From Thauera sp. (GTDB taxonomy: Bacteria; Pseudomonadota; Gammaproteobacteria; Burkholderiales; Rhodocyclaceae), in NCBI GenBank assembly GCA_017302295.1, contig JAFLDS010000003.1, positions 169,466 to 233,465 on the forward strand: DNA of 64,000 nt, in the 5' to 3' direction. The notes under the pieces are model-generated. The model was not told the DNA's origin, did not search any database, and saw nothing but the letters and a program-made list of their open reading frames with translations. Below, piece after piece: positions 58,487 through 64,000 of this stretch (position 1 is its first letter; every line of letters begins with the position of its first letter). The position numbers and the translations under genes were made by a program.

Positions 58487-59062
58487 ATGGAAGCCTTCCT
58501 CGTCTCAACGAGCATCGTCGCCCTCGCCGAAATCGGCGACAAGACTCAGCTGCTCGCCTTCATCCTCGCCGCGAAGTTTCGCAAGCCGCTGCCCATCGTG
58601 CTCGGCATCCTCGTCGCGACCATCGCCAACCATGCCTTCGCCGGTGCCGTCGGTACCTGGCTGACCTCGCTGATGGGGCCCCAGACGCTGCGCTGGTTGC
58701 TGGGCCTGTCCTTCATCGCGATGGCGATCTGGACGCTGATCCCGGACAAGTTCGACGAGGACGACGCCAAGCTGGCGCGCATGGGCGTGTTCGGCACCAC
58801 GCTGATCGCCTTCTTCCTCGCCGAGATGGGCGACAAGACCCAGGTCGCCACTGTCGCGCTGGCGGCGCAGTACCAGGCACTGGTGGCGGTCGTTGCCGGC
58901 ACCACGCTGGGCATGATGCTCGCCAACGTCCCCGCGGTGCTGCTCGGCGACCGCATCGCCGACCGCATGCCGACGAAGCTGGTCCATGCCGTGGCGGCGG
59001 CGATCTTTGCCGTGCTCGGCGTGGCGACGCTGCTGGGGGCCGGCGAAGGGCTGGGTCTGTAA
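58487..59062 (+). CDS. Gdt1/TMEM165 (UPF0016) family manganese exporter
   Basis: Membrane protein of 191 residues with about six helices and the two hallmark cation-binding motifs E-x-G-D-K-T: AEIGDKTQLLAF (near residue 14) and AEMGDKTQVATVALA (near 112). Bacterial members export Mn2+ (MneA/MntX-like) or Ca2+/Mn2+. The riboswitch upstream strongly supports Mn2+. The ATG at 58487 (MEAFLVSTSIVALAEIGDK) follows CAGGGA; the longer frame would read through the riboswitch. It is convergent with the ankyrin gene, 16 bp apart. Confidence 0.93.
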   Translation: MEAFLVSTSIVALAEIGDKTQLLAFILAAKFRKPLPIVLGILVATIANHAFAGAVGTWLTSLMGPQTLRWLLGLSFIAMAIWTLIPDKFDEDDAKLARMGVFGTTLIAFFLAEMGDKTQVATVALAAQYQALVAVVAGTTLGMMLANVPAVLLGDRIADRMPTKLVHAVAAAIFAVLGVATLLGAGEGLGL

Positions 59063-59078
59063 GGGCCAGGCGCGAAGG

Positions 59079-60071
59079 CTAGTGCGCCGGCGCATCCCCT
59101 GCCCAACCTGCTGCTGCCTTACGCGCGATCAGCGTCGCGACGCGGGGATCCTTGGCCTTGCGCACGATGTCGCGCAGGGTCTCGCCATTCTTCATCGTGA
59201 CCTCGATGGAAGCGCCCGCCTTCAGCAGCAGCTCGATGACTTGCACATGCCCATTGGCAACCGCCTTGAGCAGCGCCGTCGAGCCGTCCCGGGCGGCGAG
59301 GTTCGGATTCGCACGATGCGTCAGCAGGACCTGGATCGAATCGACATGCCCTCTGGCCGCGGCCTGCAGCATCGGGGTGATGCCGGCATCGCTGGCGACG
59401 TCGGCCGTTCCGCCCTTGACCAGCAGCAGGTCGAGCACCTTCGAATAGCCGTTGTACGCCGCCCAGTGCAGCGGCGTGTAGCCAGCCGCATCCTTGGCGT
59501 GGATGTTCGCGCCGAAGCGAATCAATTCGAGCGCGACCGACTCGCTGCCATTGAACGCCGCGATCATCAGCGGCGTCCAGCGCCGCGAATCACGCGCTTC
59601 GACGTCGAAACCCGCATGAATCAACAGCATGCACAGCGCGGAATCGCCAGCCTCGGCGGCCCGTGAGAAGTTCGCGACCGTCATCTGCACGCCGCGCTGC
59701 TCAAGTTCGCGGCTGGCACGCTCCTGGCTCCATGCGTCCGGAAGGGCTCCGCGGCCCGCAGGGGCCGCGTCGAGCTCCGGCTTGATGTGGCCCATGCCTT
59801 CGTAGGCGAGGCTGAGCGCGATGATCTCGGCCGCAACCTCCGGCGGGAACCCGTTGCGATTGGGACGGCGCGACACCAGTAGCTCGGTCAGATAATCAGC
59901 CATCGCGGCCTTGTCGTTCCAGATATCGTGCATGCGCTGGGCGACATGGGGAAAGCGGGCCACGAGCTGGCGCGGGTACTTGCTCTTGTAGTCACCCGTA
60001 AGCAGAAACGAAAGTGGAGCGTCGGGGGTCGTCACGGTCTGAAGGGCTTTTGCCGTCGAAGTGCCTCGCAC
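59079..60071 (-). CDS. Ankyrin-repeat protein
   Basis: Protein of 330 residues. The N-terminal third (about 1-130; PLSFLLTGDYKSKYPRQLVARFPHV) is not recognised. The C-terminal part has five or six ankyrin repeats, e.g. RWTPLMIAAFNGSESVALELIRFGANI, GYTPLHWAAYNGYSKVLDLLL, GITPMLQAAARGHVDSIQVLLTHRANP and GSTALLKAVANGHVQVIELLLKAGA. No signal peptide or membrane helix is evident, so it is probably cytoplasmic and protein-binding. The predicted start is GTG at 60071; an internal start cannot be ruled out. Confidence 0.88.
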   Translation of the reverse strand: MRGTSTAKALQTVTTPDAPLSFLLTGDYKSKYPRQLVARFPHVAQRMHDIWNDKAAMADYLTELLVSRRPNRNGFPPEVAAEIIALSLAYEGMGHIKPELDAAPAGRGALPDAWSQERASRELEQRGVQMTVANFSRAAEAGDSALCMLLIHAGFDVEARDSRRWTPLMIAAFNGSESVALELIRFGANIHAKDAAGYTPLHWAAYNGYSKVLDLLLVKGGTADVASDAGITPMLQAAARGHVDSIQVLLTHRANPNLAARDGSTALLKAVANGHVQVIELLLKAGASIEVTMKNGETLRDIVRKAKDPRVATLIARKAAAGWAGDAPAH

Positions 60072-60191
60072 TATAGCCCGCAGCGGCAGGTCTTCACGCT
60101 GCAGCGCGGTGGACTCCTTGCAGGCGAAGGCCGCCGTCCGGGGCCACGGACGGCGGCGAAAGCATGCAAGCTGTCAGGTTGCCTCTGCTGC

Positions 60192-60692
60192 TTACTTCAG
60201 TGCGGCCAGCGCAGCTGCGTAGTCGGGCTCGTCCTTGATCTCCGGCACGAGCTGCGCATGGATCACCTTGTCATTGGCATCGACCACCACCACCGCGCGC
60301 GCCGTGAGGCCGGCCAGCGGGCCGCCGGCGATGGCCACGCCGTAGTCGGCGGCAAACCCGGGGCTGCGGAAGGTCGACAGCGTCTTGACGTTGGCGAGGC
60401 CCTCGGTCTCGCAGAAGCGCTTGGCCGCGAAGGGCAGGTCGGCGGACACCACCAGCACGACGGTATCGGCCAGGTTGCCGGCTTCGGCGTTGAACTTGCG
60501 CGTCGAGGTGGCGCAGGTGGGCGTGTCCAGGCTGGGGACGATGTTCAGCACCTTGCGCTTGCCGGCAAAGGCGGCCAGGCCCACATCGGCCAGATCGGCG
60601 CCGGTCAGGCTGAAGGCGGGCGCGGCATCGCCCGGCTGCGGAAAGCGGCCGGCCACTTCGATCGGGTTGCCACCAAGGGTTACTGTGCTCAT
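60192..60692 (-). CDS. tpx: Thiol peroxidase Tpx (atypical 2-Cys peroxiredoxin)
   Basis: Tpx reduces lipid and hydrogen peroxides using thioredoxin. The 166-residue protein has the start block [20 protein letters not shown] and the peroxidatic site [19 protein letters not shown], with the peroxidatic Cys in PTCATS (near residue 60). The resolving Cys is in AKRFCETEG (near 94), and [17 protein letters not shown] follows. The ATG at 60692 follows CAGGAGATCTC. Length and both cysteines are normal. The upstream Cache gene ends 53 bp away on the same strand. Confidence 0.96.
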   Translation of the reverse strand: MSTVTLGGNPIEVAGRFPQPGDAAPAFSLTGADLADVGLAAFAGKRKVLNIVPSLDTPTCATSTRKFNAEAGNLADTVVLVVSADLPFAAKRFCETEGLANVKTLSTFRSPGFAADYGVAIAGGPLAGLTARAVVVVDANDKVIHAQLVPEIKDEPDYAAALAALK

Positions 60693-60745
60693 TGAGATCT
60701 CCTGTAAGGGGTCGGGAATGCTGCCACGCTTCGCGTCGGCGCGGC

Positions 60746-61636
60746 TCAGCGGGCGTAGTAGCCCACGCCGACGAGGCGGCCGTCAACCGCGCGGAAGTAG
60801 CTGTGCTTGCTTTCGGCCTTGCCGGTGGTGGGGTTGCGCCACACGTAATCGAGCTCGCCCGCTCCTTTGCGCTTGGCAATGTTGATCATGTCGAGCGTGA
60901 TCGCCTTGCCCTTGGCATCGCGCACCTCGGTGCCGTCGCGGCCCACGAGCCCGGGATTGCCCCCATGGGCGAGGAAGCGGCCATCGGCGAGGTCGATCAC
61001 GAACACATACAGATCGTCCTCCATGAAACGTCCGCCCAAGGTCTGGAAATCGGCCAGCGCGGTGGCCGGATGCGATTTCAGTTCGTCGATCGCGCGCGTG
61101 AGCAGGGCTTGCGCCTGGGCCGGCGTGGCGCGGGGCGAGTAGTAGCCGACCGCGACGACGAGGTCGCCGACCTTGCGGAACAAGGTCACCTTGGTCTCCA
61201 CCCGGTTGTCGACCGAATTGAGCCAGCGGTACTCGACGCGCCCCGCCCCCTTTGCCGCGGCAGTATCGAGCACCTCGTGCATGAACCGCCTGCCCACCGC
61301 GTCGGGCTGCTCCCTGACGTTGCGGCCAATCAGGGCCGCCGACGAGCCCCCGCTGGCGAGCAGTTCGCCCTTCGAGGACATGACGTAAACGTAGAGTTCG
61401 CGGTCGACGAAGGGTCCTTGGCGGCTGAAGTCGGCGAGCCCGTCTGCCCCCTTGGTTTCGACATGCTTCACCGCGCGGTCGAGCAATGCGAGGGCGCGCC
61501 GTTCGTCGCGCTGGAGCGACAGGGCCGCCGGATCGGCAGCAAGCACCGCCGTGGGAACGAGCGCAGCGCCGGCGAGGCCGAGCAACACGGCGAAACCGAC
61601 GGCGCGGGTACGGGCACGGATGGAAGCTCGGCGCAT
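60746..61636 (-). CDS. Periplasmic tandem Cache-domain protein
   Basis: Exported soluble protein of 296 residues. A signal peptide ([27 protein letters not shown], cleavage after VLA) is followed by two similar single-Cache domains at about 35-150 and 160-295. Each has FVD/MEDDLYVYV-type strands, G-rich turns ([31 protein letters not shown]) and a closing VAVGYYSPR or VGVGYYAR strand. Cache domains bind small ligands, but here there is no attached signalling domain, so it may be a binding protein. The ATG at 61636 was chosen for the AGGAG 8 bp upstream. Confidence 0.86.
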   Translation of the reverse strand: MRRASIRARTRAVGFAVLLGLAGAALVPTAVLAADPAALSLQRDERRALALLDRAVKHVETKGADGLADFSRQGPFVDRELYVYVMSSKGELLASGGSSAALIGRNVREQPDAVGRRFMHEVLDTAAAKGAGRVEYRWLNSVDNRVETKVTLFRKVGDLVVAVGYYSPRATPAQAQALLTRAIDELKSHPATALADFQTLGGRFMEDDLYVFVIDLADGRFLAHGGNPGLVGRDGTEVRDAKGKAITLDMINIAKRKGAGELDYVWRNPTTGKAESKHSYFRAVDGRLVGVGYYAR

Positions 61637-61710
61637 GGTGTGTCTCCTGTTCATTTTCCGGTGGTGTTCAACGATAGATCAAACGCGGTGCAGCATGCGA
61701 GCGCTGCCCG

Positions 61711-62097
61711 TCAGAAACTCAGCGTGCGCCACGCGGTGTCGAGCGTGCGGCCGATGAAGGCCGCTGCGCCCGCCTGGCCCGCGACTTCGAGCCGCAGGCG
61801 CGATTCGGGTACGCCATGCGCCTGCAGCGCGGTCGGGCAGGCATACAGACGCACGCCGAGCCGATGCGCCTGCAGCAGGAAATCGGCCAGCGGCGCCCCG
61901 CCGGGCGCCGCGGTCAGCCGCTCGGCGACGCCGGTCTCGAGCAGCCGCACCGAGCGCGCAGTGAAATACATCTCCACCTTCGCATCCATCGCCGCCGCCG
62001 CGGCAGCCATGTAGAAGGGCGTCGCGCACAGGTGGGGCGACTCCGGATCCGCCGCCCACACCAGGATCGCCAGCTTCGCGCTCGCGCCCTCAGACAC
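61711..62097 (-). CDS. DsrE-family protein
   Basis: Protein of 128 residues with a DsrE/DsrF/DsrH-like fold: AKLAILVWAADPESPHLCATPFYMAAAAAAMDAKVEMYFTAR, then LGVRLYACPTALQAHGV with a conserved-type Cys (near residue 89) that in sulfur-transfer homologues carries persulfide. Start is GTG at 62097, overlapping the end of the GcvH-like gene by 8 bp. Pairing of a DsrE protein with a lipoate-binding GcvH-like protein suggests sulfur handling, but no dsr or sHdr genes are in the window. Confidence 0.82.
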   Translation of the reverse strand: MSEGASAKLAILVWAADPESPHLCATPFYMAAAAAAMDAKVEMYFTARSVRLLETGVAERLTAAPGGAPLADFLLQAHRLGVRLYACPTALQAHGVPESRLRLEVAGQAGAAAFIGRTLDTAWRTLSF

Positions 62098-62563
62098 CGG
62101 CGCGCCCTTCGAAAGCAGGCGCGACGAAACCGGCCCGGTCCTCGAACCGCCACAGCACCATCTGCCGCTCGATCGCCGCGCGCGCCACCGGCCAGCCCTG
62201 CAGCACGGCCGCCACTTCCGCCGCATCGGCACGCACCCGCGCGAGCCAGCAGCCGTAGGCGTCGTGGTTCATCGCCCGCGCGGACCCCTCCAGCGCCGGA
62301 TTCGCCGTGAGCAGCTCGATGGCGAGCGGCGTCTTGACCGGAAACACCGTCTTGCCCGCTTCGAGCAGGCCGAAGGATCGCCCTGGCGCCAGCCGCACGC
62401 CCGCCGGCTTCGCGGTGAAAAGCAGGATCTCGCCCGCGATCGCGACACCGAAGGGGGTCACGCCCACGCGATAGACGCCGTCGCCCTCAGGCTCGAACCA
62501 CAGATGGGTGTCGGCGTCGTACAGCAGGTGGTCGGGGAAGTCGCAGCCGCGCAGTTCAGCCAT
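62090..62563 (-). CDS. GcvH-like lipoyl-carrier protein
   Basis: Protein of 157 residues with a glycine-cleavage H-protein fold: HLWFEPEGDGVYRVGVTPFGVAIAGEILLF (near residue 18) and a hairpin in which LLEAGKTVFPVKTPLAIELL supplies the candidate lipoylated Lys (in EAGK). The end block MNHDAYGCWLARV resembles the DPYG.GWL of H proteins. No gcvT or gcvP is nearby, so it is more likely a specialised lipoate-binding protein than part of glycine cleavage. The ATG at 62563 was chosen because the longer frame would read back through the tRNA-Sec gene. DsrE overlaps its 3' end. Confidence 0.82.
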   Translation of the reverse strand: MAELRGCDFPDHLLYDADTHLWFEPEGDGVYRVGVTPFGVAIAGEILLFTAKPAGVRLAPGRSFGLLEAGKTVFPVKTPLAIELLTANPALEGSARAMNHDAYGCWLARVRADAAEVAAVLQGWPVARAAIERQMVLWRFEDRAGFVAPAFEGRAGV

Positions 62564-62599
62564 GGTCGTCCGGACAGGTGCGGAACAGAGGGGGATGAC

Positions 62600-62696
62600 T
62601 GGCGGAAGAGAATGGGAGTCGAACCCACCTGGGACCGGCTGACGGCCCCACCCGGTTTTGAAGACCGGTCGCCCCACCGGGGAACGCGTCTCTTCC
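62600..62696 (-). tRNA. selC: tRNA-Sec (anticodon UCA), encoded CCA
   Basis: On the minus strand a 97-nt tRNA begins GGAAGAGACGCG and ends TCTCTTCCGCCA. The acceptor arm has 8 bp (GGAAGAGA with TCTCTTCC), and the anticodon loop is CTTCAAA with anticodon TCA at 62659-62661. A long variable arm and TTCGA in the T-loop follow. Eight-base-pair acceptor, length and anticodon are diagnostic for bacterial selenocysteine tRNA. It lies downstream of selB in the same direction. Confidence 0.96.
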
Positions 62697-62785
62697 GCTG
62701 TCGGGAGGGATCTTAGCGCGATCGCCACAGATCCTGCGACTCTTGGACTGGATCTGGGGCGATCGATCGCTCGTGCCCAGAATCC

Positions 62786-62891
62786 GGTCTGGCGATGGGG
62801 GATGCGCTCCGTCAGGCTGCGGAACTCGCCCTCGCTGCGCTCGGTGCTCGGACAGTCCTCGCCTGCTCCGCGCATCCCCCACCGCCAGACC
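62786..62891. repeat. Dispersed hairpin repeat, copy B (21-bp arms, one mismatch)
   Basis: Arms at 62786-62806 and 62871-62891 are inverse copies with one mismatch. The interior matches that of copy A at 5239-5343 (CTCGCTGCGCTCGG, CGGACAGT, GCTCC). It lies between selB and tRNA-Sec. The arm middles of A and B differ but each is self-complementary. Confidence 0.85.
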
Positions 62892-62907
62892 TTCTACCTC
62901 GCAGACT

Positions 62908-63999
62908 TCACCCCACCACCTCGTCCAGCGGCACCGGCGGCTCGCCGCGAATCACGTGCGCGCGCCGCGCACCCTCGCCGACCCGGCGCGTATGTCCGAC
63001 GCGGTCGAAGAATTCGAGGATCTGGATCGCGCGCTTTCGCCCACCGCCAATGTGGTCGCGGAAATCGGCGGCACGGATGCGGCCATCGCCGTCGCTTGCC
63101 AGCCTCGCGACGATTTCGGCCATCCGCGCCACGCAGGCGCGTGGGTAGAACAGGTCGCGCACCACCTGGAAAACCTCGCCGCGCATCGCCAGCCGGCGCA
63201 GCAGGCTGCGCACATCGGCCTCGGCCAGGTCGCACGCGCCCGCCAGGTCGCGCACCCAAGGCGGATCGAAAGCGCCATCGACCAGCCGCGCGAGCAGCGC
63301 ATCGGCGCGGGCGCGATCCGTGGGCGAAAGCTCGACGGTGTGCGTCGGCAGATGCCAGGCGGCGCCGGCCCGGGCCACTTCGCCGGCGGCGAGCAAGGCC
63401 TCGAGCCGGGCGAGGAAGGCGGCGGAGGGCAGTTGCGGCGCGCACATGCGGCGCAGGCGCTCGCGCTCGACGCCCGGCTCGTCGGCGAATTCGGCGTGAT
63501 GCGCGGCCAACCGCTCGACGATGGCGGCGCCCAGCCGGCCCCAGGTCGACGCCGCGAACAGGCGCGCCGCCGGCTTCGCCAGCGCCACTGCGGCGAGTGG
63601 CAGCAGCGCGCGCCAGCGCTCGTCGGGCAGGTTGTGAGCGGCGGCGAGTTCATCGATGTCGAGCCCGGTCGGCGCCGCTTCGAGCAGAGCCGACAGGCGC
63701 GCGACCGGGTCGGGCTGCTCGAGCGCGGCGAGCAGCGCGAGGCGCTCGGGCCGGCGCCGGTGACGGACGGGCGGAAACGGGTCCAGCACCATGCCGCCGC
63801 CCAGGGTCTCGCGCCCGGCGGCGTCGCGGATCACGATGCGGTCGCCATGACAGGCGAACACCGGCCGGTCGAGCACCGCCTGCACCAGGCCCGAAGCGCC
63901 CGGCGCCAGGCCGCCCGCCTCAAACTCAAAGCCATCGGCCAGACCCGTGGCGAAGAACCCGCCATCGGTGCCCGCCACCATCGTCGCCCACGCCCCCTT
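62908..63999 (-). CDS. selB: Selenocysteine-specific elongation factor SelB (C-terminal part, cut by window end)
   Basis: SelB delivers Sec-tRNA to UGA codons marked by a SECIS hairpin. About 363 C-terminal codons are visible; the GTPase domains lie beyond the window edge. Seen are the end of the beta-barrel domain (VFACHGDRIVIRDAAGRETLGGGMVLDPFPP, near the start) and then the four winged-helix domains that bind SECIS RNA (e.g. FDPPWVRDLAGACDLAEADVRSLLRRLAMRG, and GRIRAADFRDHIGGGRKRAIQILEFFDRVGHTRR at the end). The reading frame stays open to the window edge. tRNA-Sec follows 212 bp downstream on the same strand, with a hairpin repeat between. Confidence 0.93.
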   Translation of the reverse strand, partial: KGAWATMVAGTDGGFFATGLADGFEFEAGGLAPGASGLVQAVLDRPVFACHGDRIVIRDAAGRETLGGGMVLDPFPPVRHRRRPERLALLAALEQPDPVARLSALLEAAPTGLDIDELAAAHNLPDERWRALLPLAAVALAKPAARLFAASTWGRLGAAIVERLAAHHAEFADEPGVERERLRRMCAPQLPSAAFLARLEALLAAGEVARAGAAWHLPTHTVELSPTDRARADALLARLVDGAFDPPWVRDLAGACDLAEADVRSLLRRLAMRGEVFQVVRDLFYPRACVARMAEIVARLASDGDGRIRAADFRDHIGGGRKRAIQILEFFDRVGHTRRVGEGARRAHVIRGEPPVPLDEVVG

Positions 64000-64000
64000 C

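Noticed and set aside
62564-62875. N-terminal extension of the GcvH-like gene
   Set aside because: It would read through the antisense-free body of tRNA-Sec. The ATG at 62563 begins the H-protein fold directly.

Overview
The window is a stretch of a high-GC Gram-negative chromosome. Its gene content points to a betaproteobacterium of the Rhodocyclales type (Thauera / Azoarcus / Aromatoleum-like): a mnmG-rsmG-parA-parB block, a nitrate/nitrite-domain chemoreceptor, a NifJ-type pyruvate:ferredoxin oxidoreductase, a PEP-CTERM surface protein and a selenocysteine-insertion locus. The genus assignment is inference from content and protein similarity, not from a marker-gene search. Almost all of the window is chromosomal housekeeping and signalling. 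I see no prophage, integrase, transposase gene or CRISPR array.

Layout. 1-3.4 kb: end of an acyltransferase gene and a DUF2339 membrane protein. 3.4-8.0 kb: mnmG, rsmG, parA and parB on the minus strand. 8.1-21.0 kb: one large plus-strand chemotaxis operon (cheY, a receptor-like protein with a CheZ-like motif, STAS, cheA, a chemoreceptor, cheW, a NIT-domain chemoreceptor, cheD, cheR, cheB) behind a probable sigma-28 promoter. 21.0-22.4 kb: wreck of a large STAND-NTPase/TPR/FHA gene. 22.4-26.1 kb: dadA with a divergent Lrp regulator, a LysR gene interrupted by TGA, and an oxidoreductase. 26.1-30.5 kb: a degraded type III-like restriction-modification island, in which an HNH nuclease, a DUF1016 nuclease and a MITE-like element sit between fragments of the methyltransferase and a truncated helicase. 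30.6-42 kb: Lrp-leuA, rhodanese, dbpA, an ABC exporter, a phytase-like PEP-CTERM protein and TrkH-TrkA potassium uptake. 42-48.7 kb: small accessory genes, a broken BrnT toxin with its surviving antitoxin, an enoyl-CoA hydratase, amn, and an SbmA-like ABC protein whose ATPase motifs have decayed. 48.8-53.5 kb: nifJ plus a dihydroorotate-dehydrogenase-like partner behind an FNR-type promoter. 53.6-59.1 kb: a LysR gene, a large c-di-GMP protein, and a manganese riboswitch ahead of a Gdt1-type Mn exporter. 59.1-64 kb: ankyrin protein, thiol peroxidase, a tandem Cache protein, DsrE, a GcvH-like protein, tRNA-Sec and the 3' part of selB.

Functional themes. Anaerobic/denitrifying lifestyle (NIT receptor, FNR-like site, PFOR, selenocysteine machinery), motility control, and metal/ion homeostasis (Trk, Gdt1). 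Genome-dynamics signals include an 810-bp identical block shared by the two chemoreceptors, two copies of a dispersed hairpin repeat with covarying arms, a REP-type palindrome, a MITE-like element, and several gene wrecks. The most novel-looking items are the receptor-like protein carrying a CheZ-type D-x3-Q motif, the shared S-x-hydrophobic-E-x-F C-termini of three chemotaxis proteins, the covarying hairpin repeat next to tRNA-Sec, and the rebuilt restriction island.
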